IMG/VR virus record: IMGVR_UViG_3300022934_000142
Span: 1-27,205 of that record
DNA length: 27,205 bases
Source: a virus
Reading direction: 5' to 3' (one strand)
Part shown: piece by piece, positions 8,170-16,388 of the stretch
Numbering within the stretch: position 1 is the stretch's first letter
Layout: each line of letters begins with the position of its first letter
Notes under the pieces: model-generated
The model's database searches: none
Told to the model about the DNA's origin: nothing
Seen by the model: only the letters and a program-made list of their open reading frames with translations
Made by a program: the position numbers and the translations under genes

Positions 8170-9930
8170 CTATCCTACTGGTTGAGCCAAGGTAGCATTT
8201 GGTCTGGCGAATTCTATAAAGGCCGTTTGTCCTTGTAATGCTTTTTGAGCTTCACGATTTAACCCGCCAGCAGGCACGTCTATTTTTGCGCCGTTCCTAT
8301 CATAGAATGTGACACCAGCCGTTACACTGTTTTGTATAACATAGTCTATCATTTCTTTAGATGAACTTTGTGCGCCGTATGCTCTAGCATAAGGTATAAG
8401 TACAGCGGGGCGATCTTTTGGATCAGACGGCAGATTAGCCTTGCCTATTTGGATGGCTGCGTTTTTAGCTATGCTGCCTGCGGAATCACCCAAATGCCCA
8501 AAGTCAAGCATGTCTACAACACCTGAATCTGAAGCGACATTAGCAGACTGCATTAGGTCTGTAATTTTTGTAGCGCCCTTGCCTGCTAGATATGATTCAT
8601 AAATGCCCCTACCCTCTTCAGTCATTGTCATACTGTCTGGGTTGGCAAAGTCTATAGCGTCAAATCCCTCTGCTGGTTTAATATAGTCACCTGCCGCTAG
8701 CTCACGAAGGATGTCAGGAGTCTGCGCTGCCAAAGTAGCTTGTAGTGTTTGATTGAATTTATCTTTATCGAACGCAAGTTTTTCCCAGTCCATGTTTGCT
8801 TTGTTCATTTCAGTTATGAACGTGTTCTCTAACGTAGCAAATTTTTCTTCTTGCGCTAACTTCAACTGCATCATTTGCAGTTCTTCGCCGCGCATAGCTT
8901 GTGCTGCCGTAGCCAAGGCTTGTGCTTTTTGAATTTTATTGGCACGTTTCATAAGATCAAGATCACGATCATCTTTCAAAAGCGTCAGCTTCATAGCAGC
9001 TACCTGCCTGTTGTCTTCACGCTCTTGATCAGTAATCTTTGAAATATCCTTGCCGTAGCTTTCCAACCCAAACGACAAACCTCTAGCAAGATTGGTGATT
9101 GTGTTTTGACTCTCACCCGCTGCTGTAGCAAGACCAGCCTTCATTAAAGACATCCAAAACGCTGTCTTGCGATCTTCGTCGGCAGTTTCCTTAACGCCTT
9201 TCTTGTCGAACCCAAGTGCCTCAAGTGCTGCATCTTCGTAGTCCGCCAAAGAATAATCACTGAATGCTTTAGGCTCCTCATCCATAGCGGTAAACAAATC
9301 ATCATACGCTTGATTAACAGACTTGCCTGCAATCATGACATCATCTTTTGTAGGTGCCCCCTTTATAATTCTTTCGGTAGACGCACGAAGGGTGTTGATA
9401 TTACTTCTTAGGTCTTCGCCTAGTTTTTTAGTACGATCTGCACCAAGAGCACCACTGTTTGATTCGTTTATTTCGTCGCCCGTAGTTTTCTTTTTTCTTT
9501 TTTCCGCCGCCGAATCGAAAGAAACATCCAGCGCAGCTTCTATCTCATCCGGGGACTGGGACATAAGCGCAGCATCTGTTTCTGTTATTTTAGGGTCTCT
9601 TCTAGTAAGAGGCGCTGGTGGGCGGGTGCCTGTTGTACCATAGAACTCAAGGTCAGGCCCAGTGATTCCAGCCATAGGGTCACCTATAGATGTCCGCACT
9701 GCGCGTACTGGATTAGGCCCTGTTGTCATAAAAGGACTTTGATTTCCATAGATAGCAGGATTTTGTAATACATTCACTGAACCGCCCCTGTTGAAACCCG
9801 GCAGTGGACCTTGGTTCATGTTCCGTCGTGCAGCTTCCATCATCTGAGGTGACGACGCCAAGATACCCATGGGTTGACGTGACATACCGGGCTGCTGTAG
9901 CCGGAACAATCTGCGCTGTAATGGGTTCAT
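8170..9930 (-). CDS. Probable internal virion structural protein
   Basis: This 586-aa protein has a basic, Met/Arg/Gln-rich N-terminus (MNPLQRRLFRLQQPGM, then a segment ending NRGGSV). Such short RGG/GGxV leaders occur on several internal proteins of marine podovirus-like phages. Residues of roughly 290-400 are strongly helical and Lys/Glu/Gln-rich (KITDQEREDNRQVAAMKL, then RANKIQKAQALATAAQAM), consistent with a long coiled coil. The C-terminal third has mixed alpha/beta composition and ends in ARPNATLAQPVG. There is no signal peptide or enzyme motif. Position between the 270-aa and 1575-aa genes, with gaps of only 9 and 7 bases, suggests a shared ejection or tail-core assembly. GGGGGT precedes the ATG as a Shine-Dalgarno sequence. 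The specific function is unknown. Confidence 0.7.
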   Translation of the reverse strand: MNPLQRRLFRLQQPGMSRQPMGILASSPQMMEAARRNMNQGPLPGFNRGGSVNVLQNPAIYGNQSPFMTTGPNPVRAVRTSIGDPMAGITGPDLEFYGTTGTRPPAPLTRRDPKITETDAALMSQSPDEIEAALDVSFDSAAEKRKKKTTGDEINESNSGALGADRTKKLGEDLRSNINTLRASTERIIKGAPTKDDVMIAGKSVNQAYDDLFTAMDEEPKAFSDYSLADYEDAALEALGFDKKGVKETADEDRKTAFWMSLMKAGLATAAGESQNTITNLARGLSFGLESYGKDISKITDQEREDNRQVAAMKLTLLKDDRDLDLMKRANKIQKAQALATAAQAMRGEELQMMQLKLAQEEKFATLENTFITEMNKANMDWEKLAFDKDKFNQTLQATLAAQTPDILRELAAGDYIKPAEGFDAIDFANPDSMTMTEEGRGIYESYLAGKGATKITDLMQSANVASDSGVVDMLDFGHLGDSAGSIAKNAAIQIGKANLPSDPKDRPAVLIPYARAYGAQSSSKEMIDYVIQNSVTAGVTFYDRNGAKIDVPAGGLNREAQKALQGQTAFIEFARPNATLAQPVG

Positions 9931-9939
9931 GATACCCCC

Positions 9940-10752
9940 TTAACTAAAGAATTTCCCGAAGCCGCCAGCCTGACCGACTGCGCCGATACCCGCCATACCA
10001 AGACCAAGCAACTGTGATGTTGTGCTTGGCGGTGGTGTTGTCGAGGTCTGGTATGTGGACTGCAATGCTGGAACACCCCGGAAGATATCTGACATAAACC
10101 CGACCTGCTGGAATGGCAGAGCCTGTTGTGCCAGCAAGTTGCGCCGTGCTACATCTAGCTCTGCTTGTGACTGCTGTTGTGTCATGCCGCCGAGGCCAAG
10201 CAGTGTGTTGATGTCCTGAGTACCAAGCTGTTGACCCAACTGTCCGAGGCCCGAGAACAAAGCTGAACGCTGCCCTGCCAGTTGTTGTGCTTGCTGGAAC
10301 CCTGACTCTCGAAGCTGGGCTGATGTACGAGCCTGCTGCTCTAATGTACCACGAGCCAACTCACCGGATGCTACGGCTGCACGAGAACCACCAAAGGCCC
10401 CTGCGCCAGTGGCCTGACCAGCCAACTGACCTTGCTGCATGGCACCGCCACGAGCGATGTCTTTCATAGATTGATCAATCACGTCCTGTGTATAAGGACT
10501 CATAAACTGCTGATAACCTTCTGGCGCTGCCAGTGCTGCGGCTTGCTGCATATAAGGCTGATAGGCACCAATACCTTGCAGACCCAACTGTATAGCCTGC
10601 TGTTGTTCTGGGGATAGACCAGCTAGCTGTTCTGGTGCATAAGGCTGTGACACATCTTGTAGTGCTTTAGCCGACGCAAAAATATCCTTCAGGAAGGTTT
10701 CCTGAAAAGGTGCTAGTCCTTGAATCTGTGTTACGGTTTGTGTCTCTGCCAT
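9940..10752 (-). CDS. Gln/Ala/Gly-rich virion structural protein
   Basis: This 270-aa protein has low-complexity helical composition. Repeated Q and A clusters (LSPEQQQAIQLGLQGI, YMQQAAALAAPEGY) are followed by a Gly/Ala segment (GQATGAGAFGGSRAAVASG) and more Gln-rich helix. It ends in a short hydrophobic Gly-rich stretch (LLGLGMAGIGAVGQAGG) that could insert into or associate with membrane. Proteins of this type, with the QLAGQATGAGAFGGSR-like centre, are familiar from virion modules of marine podoviruses. By analogy with internal ejection proteins it may help build a conduit for DNA entry, but that is inference. It starts at a TAATG overlap with the stop of the 280-aa gene, which implies coupled translation and fixed stoichiometry. 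Confidence 0.75.
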   Translation of the reverse strand: MAETQTVTQIQGLAPFQETFLKDIFASAKALQDVSQPYAPEQLAGLSPEQQQAIQLGLQGIGAYQPYMQQAAALAAPEGYQQFMSPYTQDVIDQSMKDIARGGAMQQGQLAGQATGAGAFGGSRAAVASGELARGTLEQQARTSAQLRESGFQQAQQLAGQRSALFSGLGQLGQQLGTQDINTLLGLGGMTQQQSQAELDVARRNLLAQQALPFQQVGFMSDIFRGVPALQSTYQTSTTPPPSTTSQLLGLGMAGIGAVGQAGGFGKFFS

Positions 10753-11594
10753 TATGCCATACTCTCTAGTTCAGCCATCATATCATACATTCGTGCTGCT
10801 CCGATATCTCTATCTCCATTTCCTGCACCACGAACTGCTCTGGCTGTTAATACAAATTCGCCGTCAGAAAGTCTGGCTGGTACAGAGTCCGAAGTTCCAG
10901 TGCCGGGACCCGTGACTTCACCACCCACCTCATACTTGAAGCTTTTATCGCGTAGCTGTAACAACTCTTCATTGTACTGTTCACGGTCTTCTTTTTCTGC
11001 GAGGTTGTAAGTCGTCCCGGTAATCGGACCTTTAACCTTGGTTTCATAGGGACGGCCCTCGCGTGTCTGTGGAATACTAAACGCTTCCTGTTCTGGCTCT
11101 CCGGCTGCCAACAAACCAAGAACACCTGTGCCTAATGCGGCAGTTGTAAGTGGATTCTCTTTCATAAAACCACCAATGCTACCAAGAATATTAGGTGAAG
11201 AGGCTGAAGCCTCGCCTGCTATCTTTACCGCTTCAGGGCTAATTGAAGAACCAAAAGTCTGTGGTGCAATGGCTTCTGCGGCAGCGGCTTGTTGCGCTGC
11301 TGTATTAGCTGCCACTCCGCTAGCGGTTTGAGCCGTCGCACCCGTTGATGCAGCCGCACCGCCAGCCATGCCAATACCTGCACTTGATGCTAAAGAACCA
11401 GCGCCATATCCTAAAGCCCCAGCAAGAAGAGCATCTTCAATGTCCCCACCACCAGCAAGTGTACCAATACCTGCGCCTAATGCTGTTCCGAGTTGAGCAC
11501 CCATCAAGGGGCCACCAAAATAGTAGCCAATACCCGCACCAATAAGTGGCGCAGCCTTCTTTAGTGTCTTGCCTAAGTTCTTAAATATCGACAT
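10752..11594 (-). CDS. Glycine-zipper virion protein with SDSVPARLSDGEF C-terminal motif
   Basis: In this 280-aa protein, residues 15-80 are Gly/Ala-rich with repeated small-xxx-small spacing (GAGIGYYFGGPLMGAQLGTA), typical of membrane-inserting glycine zippers. Residues 80-165 are Ala-rich and end in a second hydrophobic patch (TTAALGTGVLGLLAAG). The C-terminal region, residues 223-258, reads GGEVTGPGTGTSDSVPARLS followed by DGEFVLTARAVRGAG. I know this motif from tape-measure and internal proteins of many phages, where it is a conserved terminal module of unknown role. These features suggest an ejected pore-forming or tail-core protein. Both ends overlap neighbouring genes by one base (TAATG), linking it to the 75-aa and 270-aa proteins. 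Confidence 0.75.
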   Translation of the reverse strand: MSIFKNLGKTLKKAAPLIGAGIGYYFGGPLMGAQLGTALGAGIGTLAGGGDIEDALLAGALGYGAGSLASSAGIGMAGGAAASTGATAQTASGVAANTAAQQAAAAEAIAPQTFGSSISPEAVKIAGEASASSPNILGSIGGFMKENPLTTAALGTGVLGLLAAGEPEQEAFSIPQTREGRPYETKVKGPITGTTYNLAEKEDREQYNEELLQLRDKSFKYEVGGEVTGPGTGTSDSVPARLSDGEFVLTARAVRGAGNGDRDIGAARMYDMMAELESMA

Positions 11595-11821
11595 TATGCT
11601 ACCTTTACCGTACCACTGTCATTATACAGTGCTCCTGTCTCAAGTCCAGTGGCGCTTGTAGGCAGGTCAGTTAGTGTTATTTTTGTGCCGCGCAACTCAC
11701 CGGGATTGCGTTCTTGTTCAATAAATACTTCCAGCGCACGAACCAAGTCTTGCATATACTGCTGACTATACTCTGGTGTGGCCTCTGGTAGCCTTGGTGG
11801 TGCAATTTCATTACCAGACAT
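11594..11821 (-). CDS. Small conserved virion-module protein
   Basis: This 75-aa protein lies between the nozzle-like gene and the glycine-zipper gene, with one-base TAATG overlaps on both sides. The N-terminal half is Pro-rich and then helical (SQQYMQDLVRALEVFIEQER). The C-terminal half, ELRGTKITLTDLPTSATGLE and then TGALYNDSGTVKVA, is a compact beta-rich module I recognise from small proteins and fibre ends of marine phages, in forms such as LPTSxTGLxxGxxxNDxGTxKV. A tail-attachment or fibre-like role is plausible. No function is established. The full length and the recognisable motif make it a real gene rather than a spacer. Confidence 0.75.
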   Translation of the reverse strand: MSGNEIAPPRLPEATPEYSQQYMQDLVRALEVFIEQERNPGELRGTKITLTDLPTSATGLETGALYNDSGTVKVA

Positions 11822-14800
11822 TAGCGTCTACCATCCTGACGTATATCAACACGCGGACTACCAAGTTTCCACTTTGATTCTAGCGCCTCAGACTCTACAC
11901 GAAGCGCGAAAGAGCGGCCACGAATACGCAAGTCAAGTTGATTGGTAAACTCTTCTACTGGACTTACCGATGTCCTAGATGCTGCACCAGCCGCCGTGTT
12001 TCCAAAGTCCTCACCCGGAAAGTTACGCGCTTTGATAGTAAATGTAGCTTGCGGCGAACTAATGTTTGTTGACCCAGTAAATGTCAGGTCAGGTATCACA
12101 CGGCGTATATATGTAAAGTGATCTCCATCACCGATGTCCATAGCGGCGGACTCAATAAACGAGTCCATAGCTTGACCATCTGCATCATAACCAAACTCGT
12201 GGTTATACAAGTAACCATCTTCGGCGGCAATCGGGAAGTCTCTTGTACCACGATCCAACCACGCTGTTCTGTCTAATGTTCCAAAGTACCAAATTTTATC
12301 CATGTAGTTGTAAACAACATATCTGTTGTTTTCAGTTGAGTCAGCAGATGGATACAACCAAAACACCTCACCAAACTCACTGTTAACTGCACCATAGACT
12401 TTATCAAATTCAGCTAAGTTTATGTCAGCAAAAACCTTGTCTTTTACGGTGCAGGGTAGCTGGGCTGTTTGACCAGCATATACATAAAAGTTATCCAGAC
12501 CCATCCAGAACACAAAGTCTTCTGTTGCTATAGCAGCATTTGGTCCGATGATCGTGATGTTGTTTGCAAGCTGTTGCAGGCCAAACGTAAATGGCGGACC
12601 AATAAACCGCAAAGACGAAAGCGCTGTGTCTGTCCACACCAGTATCTCACGCTTGGTTTCTAGCGCTTTTACAAACGTAGACCCAGAACCGAGGCGCAAG
12701 TCCCCAGCAGTATTGGTTGCGGCTGGATACCAAACAAGCGGGTCTTCTTGATTAGAAAAACGAATAAGTAACGGGTCTTGTATGCCATTACCTTGTGCAG
12801 CAGATAAATCATCATTTAGCCCATCACATCCAAAGGCCAAAACATGACGGTCTCGGTCAGATACCATAATCTGCTTACATATAGTAGGCACAGATGTTTT
12901 TGTTCCCGACCGCGTGGACAACTCCACGGCTCTAGAACCCAACCCATTTGATTTATCCCAGTAATAAATAAATTCATCTCGTGGGTTTATCAGCAAATCT
13001 TCGCCAAAGTTATCATGCGACCACAAACGTATTTGAGTGGTGGTATTCAAAGATGATGGCATACCCCAACCATAGGTGGCTTCGGTAACGGTAGCGCCGC
13101 TTGAATGGACGGCAGCGGGTGTACCAAACAAACCCCTAGAACAGCCTGTTAAGTCGTTTGAAGATATGCCTGTGTACTGAACTATTTCGCTAACTCCGGG
13201 CAACGCTACAGAAATAACAACATACCCAGATGTTGGGAAGCCACTAGTGCTGGTCAAAGGAATGGTAGTATCAGCAGCAGAAATATTTGCAGATAGTGTT
13301 GTACTCGCAGGTGTGTGACCAGAAACGCCACCGTAGCTACCAGCGCCCCAACCTGTGCCGCCAACGGTGGTGTTTAGACCCACGTTTATTTGATACTCAG
13401 CTATTGTTGGGTAAGTAATTGCGGTAATCGTTAGAGTTAAATCATTAGCAGGGGTTGCTCCGCCAAGACTGGTCCCGGCTATTGTTATTGTGTCACTTGC
13501 CGCATAACCTGTGCCTATATTACTAACTTCATCTACAGTGTAAACACCAGACCCGTCTGTGACTATCGTAAACTTAGCGCCTGATCCAGACCCGCTTGTG
13601 CTGGCTTGCGCTACATTTGTGTAACTTACAGAAGTTAAAGTTGCGACAGTTAGAACCAAATCGTTAGCAGGGCTGGTGCCGCCTAAATCTGTACCAGCTA
13701 TTGTGATCGTATCACTGACAGCGTAACCAGAACCAATATCTGTAATTTCATCTACTGTATAAGCTCCAGCGCCATCAGTTGATATGGTAAATTCAGCGCT
13801 TGTGCCACTGCCACTTGTACTGGTTTGAGTTATACCCGTAAAAGTACCAGTACCAATCGAAGAGCCGGAAAGCTGAGTAACAGTTAGCACCAAATCATTA
13901 GCAGGCGTAGCGCCACCAATACTTGTGCCAGCAATAGTGATGGTATCATTTACGGCATAACTAGAGCCAACCGTTGTAATAGCAACACTATACCCACCGT
14001 CACCATCTGTAGTTACGCTAAACTCTGCGCTTGTACCGCTACCACTTGTGCTAGTTTGTGTTACGCCTGTGTGTGTGGTGTTGCCAACAGAAGAGCCAGC
14101 AAGGTCAGTGATCGTAAGCGTTAGATCATGTGTTCCTTTTGTGCCGCCAAGGTTCTGACCTTCAATTAAGATCTCTTCCCCAACAGCGTATCCAGAACCA
14201 ACAGAAGTCACAGATACTGTATAATTACCAGAACTGGCAGTCACACTGAAAACTGCACCCACACCTGTGCCATTTGTGCTTGTCTGAACCACATTTGTAG
14301 TTGTAGCGCTTCCTGTAGATGCGCCGGAAATAGTTACATTACCAACACCTGTGCTACTTGGCGAAGAAAAGGTGGCCGCACCCACACCTGTGCCAGATGT
14401 CCCTACAGTTACTGTGTCAACACTTGTGCCGCCCACACCTGTGCCAGACAATGTAACTGTGCCTACACCAGCGCCGCCCACACCTGTATCACTAGCGTTT
14501 GCTGTTCGTGATGTGCCAGCAGAAGTGACGGTTGAAATTGCGCCGCCAGTTACAGTACCAACTGTTATTGTTAAATTATTTGCTGTGGTGGTTCCGCCAA
14601 GATTTGCACCGTTCACAGTTATAGTATCGCTAGCCGCGTATCCAGTGCCAGCTACAGTAATTGCTGCGACAGTGTATCCCCCATTGCCGTCTGTAGTAAT
14701 AGTAAATTCAGCACCAGTCCCTGTGCCACTAGTAGCATCCTGCGTAACCCCAGTGAATGTTTTTACAAAATCATCAATAAATATTTCATAGCTACTAGCG

Positions 14801-15267
14801 TTTACAACCCTAGATACCTGATGTTCAGCGTTTAGTATTGTAGCCGTTACATTTCCGCCTAAACCTTCAGCATTAGAGAAAATTACAAAGTCGTTTTGAT
14901 TAGCGCCATGATTGGTGTGGTTTACAGTTAGTGTGCTACTGCCGTTGGTAGCCGAAAATGTTACATCGCCTTGAGATGTTGTGGTGCGAATTGGTGTTAC
15001 ATCATTAAATGACGTGCCTTCTTCAACGTAATACTTGAGGTGTGTGCCAACGCCTAGAAAGTTTGACCCATCAAGTGCGATCCAGTTGTGAAGCGCACGG
15101 GCAGCGCCTTGGTAAGTGGAGTCAGAAAACTTTTGCCAGCCGCCAATTTTTTCAGGATAGCCAAGACGGAATCTTATTTTATCACCATCACGCCAGCCGC
15201 CTTCATTAGAGTACGAAGTAATATCGCGGTTGATGCCGGGGCGAAACTGTAGTTTTGTTAGCGGCAT
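11821..15267 (-). CDS. Tail nozzle / tail-tubular-B-like protein with a repeat insertion
   Basis: This 1148-aa protein starts with PLTKLQFRPGINRDITSYSN, a characteristic opening of large podovirus-type tail proteins in marine phages. The C-terminal 510 residues look like a beta-propeller nozzle, with repeated blades such as DPLLIRFSNQEDPLVWYPAA, TKREILVWTDTALSSLRFIG, EDFVFWMGLDNFYVYAGQTA and NRYVVYNYMDKIWYFG. By analogy with P22 gp10 or T7 gp12 it would form the distal tail tube. Residues of about 169-617 appear to interrupt this fold and hold five copies of a beta-rich domain plus a GTGVG-rich stretch. Residues flanking the insertion (SYEIFIDDF and AEYQINVGLNTTVGG) read as if once adjacent. 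AGGTGG lies 7 bases before the ATG. Adjacent genes encode the collar fibre and the 75-aa protein. The function is inferred from sequence pattern. Confidence 0.8.
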   Translation of the reverse strand: MPLTKLQFRPGINRDITSYSNEGGWRDGDKIRFRLGYPEKIGGWQKFSDSTYQGAARALHNWIALDGSNFLGVGTHLKYYVEEGTSFNDVTPIRTTTSQGDVTFSATNGSSTLTVNHTNHGANQNDFVIFSNAEGLGGNVTATILNAEHQVSRVVNASSYEIFIDDFVKTFTGVTQDATSGTGTGAEFTITTDGNGGYTVAAITVAGTGYAASDTITVNGANLGGTTTANNLTITVGTVTGGAISTVTSAGTSRTANASDTGVGGAGVGTVTLSGTGVGGTSVDTVTVGTSGTGVGAATFSSPSSTGVGNVTISGASTGSATTTNVVQTSTNGTGVGAVFSVTASSGNYTVSVTSVGSGYAVGEEILIEGQNLGGTKGTHDLTLTITDLAGSSVGNTTHTGVTQTSTSGSGTSAEFSVTTDGDGGYSVAITTVGSSYAVNDTITIAGTSIGGATPANDLVLTVTQLSGSSIGTGTFTGITQTSTSGSGTSAEFTISTDGAGAYTVDEITDIGSGYAVSDTITIAGTDLGGTSPANDLVLTVATLTSVSYTNVAQASTSGSGSGAKFTIVTDGSGVYTVDEVSNIGTGYAASDTITIAGTSLGGATPANDLTLTITAITYPTIAEYQINVGLNTTVGGTGWGAGSYGGVSGHTPASTTLSANISAADTTIPLTSTSGFPTSGYVVISVALPGVSEIVQYTGISSNDLTGCSRGLFGTPAAVHSSGATVTEATYGWGMPSSLNTTTQIRLWSHDNFGEDLLINPRDEFIYYWDKSNGLGSRAVELSTRSGTKTSVPTICKQIMVSDRDRHVLAFGCDGLNDDLSAAQGNGIQDPLLIRFSNQEDPLVWYPAATNTAGDLRLGSGSTFVKALETKREILVWTDTALSSLRFIGPPFTFGLQQLANNITIIGPNAAIATEDFVFWMGLDNFYVYAGQTAQLPCTVKDKVFADINLAEFDKVYGAVNSEFGEVFWLYPSADSTENNRYVVYNYMDKIWYFGTLDRTAWLDRGTRDFPIAAEDGYLYNHEFGYDADGQAMDSFIESAAMDIGDGDHFTYIRRVIPDLTFTGSTNISSPQATFTIKARNFPGEDFGNTAAGAASRTSVSPVEEFTNQLDLRIRGRSFALRVESEALESKWKLGSPRVDIRQDGRR
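13426..14748 (-). repeat. Five copies of a ~63-aa beta-rich domain inside the nozzle protein
   Basis: Copies lie at about 14560-14748, 14107-14292, 13876-14064, 13645-13833 and 13426-13614. Each follows the pattern TSxSGSGxxAxFxxxTDGxG, YxVxxIxxxGxGYAxxDTIT, IxGxxLGGxTPANDLxLTV. The four right-hand spacings in the protein are 152, 76, 77 and 73 residues, so the first gap equals two periods. The three copies nearest the C-terminus are most alike. Confidence 0.9.
14320..14490 (-). repeat. GTGVG-rich mini-repeats
   Basis: Between the first and second large domain copies, the protein is reduced to repeated TGVG-xx-x-V(T/S) units (residues of about 260-316, for example GGAGVGTVTLSGTGVGGTSV). In the DNA the + strand word acacctgtgcc and close variants recurs several times. 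This looks like slippage-prone low-complexity sequence lying where one more domain copy would be expected. Confidence 0.75.
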
Positions 15268-15275
15268 AAAACCAC

Positions 15276-16388
15276 CTATGTTTTAATAATATAGGTCAAA
15301 ATAAATGTAGGCTGGACGTTGTTGTGTGCCTGACCGTTACCTGTAGGGCTTGAAGTTCCACCTTGCACAGATGAAACATAGCCGGGGCTACCACCAGAAC
15401 CTGTGATACTGTAAAAGCCGCCACCAAAGTCAATGCCGTGAGTGTGTGATGGCAGTTGCGCAGTTGTCAGTGTGTGCGATTGCGAACCAGCCGCACCACC
15501 GAGAACGTCACCATTTAATGGGCTAGTAAGTCTATCAGCAGAAACCCCACCCATATCATCTTTACCAGCAACGACACGACCACGAAGATCAGGAACATTA
15601 AAGTTTTGACCGCTGCCGCCATAGGTATATCCAATAACAGCAAACAAATCGGCTTCTACATCTTTGTCTAAAGACTGACCATAGCAAAGCAGCCAACCTG
15701 TCGGCGCAGTTGCCCCCGCATACGGCATCAACATACCACTAGCAAAAGTATTAGAAGCTCCTAAAGCAGTAAAACCAAGCTGCCCAGACCCATCTGTTGT
15801 TAAAAACTCGTTTGCATTTCCATCAGCTTGCGGATATTTAATGCCATCAATAATAACATCGCCAGTACCGTTTGGTGTAATAGCAATGTCCCCGTTGCTA
15901 ACAGATACAATTGAGTTACCATTTACATCTAAGTTACCGCCAAGTTGTGGACTAGTATCGTCAACCAAATCCGCCGGGACTGCTCTTACTGCGGCACCAG
16001 CGCCAGCACCATCAGCATAAATCCAAGCAGTTTTGCCATTGGAAATAGTTGCGTTTGCGCCAGAGCCTTGTGTAAAGGTAGCTGAATAACCACCTGTAAT
16101 ATTGTTGTAAACTAGGTATACTTTATCCTGATCATTCGGACTAATTGTAATTGTACAATCCGCACCGGGAGTTCCGCCTAATATGAGTGTACGGTAATGA
16201 CCCTCCGACACAGCGCCGTCAGACGTAGTTAAAGTTTTTGTCGGACCCGTCAAGGTAATGTCGCCAACCCCATTGAGGCTGCGGTCAATGATATCAAAAT
16301 TTCTGTTGGTCGTAGTACCCCAAGTTCCAGACTGTTCGCCCGGTCCCGGCTGCTCTATACCTGTATTATCTGTGTAGGTAGATGCCAT
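15276..16388 (-). CDS. Tail fibre with C-terminal phage tail collar domain
   Basis: The N-terminus of this 370-aa protein (TYTDNTGIEQPGPGEQSGTW, then NRNFDIIDRSLNGVGDITL) is a common opening of marine-phage fibres. Residues of about 145-185 carry PQLGGNLDVNGNSIVS and ITPNGTGDVIIDGIKY, a typical shaft module. Residues 218-275 form a tail-collar domain (GMLMPYAGATAPTGWLLCYG, then NVPDLRGRVVAGKDDMGG). The tip has SHTLTTAQLPSHTHG near residues 304-318, whose His-x-His could bind a metal as in T4 short-fibre tips, and ends NNVQPTFILTYIIK. It is probably a trimeric receptor-binding or adsorption fibre. AGGTGG lies just before its ATG, which follows the upstream stop directly. It is next to the nozzle gene, its likely attachment point. 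Confidence 0.9.
   Translation of the reverse strand: MASTYTDNTGIEQPGPGEQSGTWGTTTNRNFDIIDRSLNGVGDITLTGPTKTLTTSDGAVSEGHYRTLILGGTPGADCTITISPNDQDKVYLVYNNITGGYSATFTQGSGANATISNGKTAWIYADGAGAGAAVRAVPADLVDDTSPQLGGNLDVNGNSIVSVSNGDIAITPNGTGDVIIDGIKYPQADGNANEFLTTDGSGQLGFTALGASNTFASGMLMPYAGATAPTGWLLCYGQSLDKDVEADLFAVIGYTYGGSGQNFNVPDLRGRVVAGKDDMGGVSADRLTSPLNGDVLGGAAGSQSHTLTTAQLPSHTHGIDFGGGFYSITGSGGSPGYVSSVQGGTSSPTGNGQAHNNVQPTFILTYIIKT

Noticed and set aside
14351-14791. 146-aa + strand reading frame rich in Pro, Val and Thr
   Set aside because: It is the antisense shadow of the repeat-rich nozzle gene. Its composition simply mirrors the Gly/Thr-rich coding strand, and it has no start signal.
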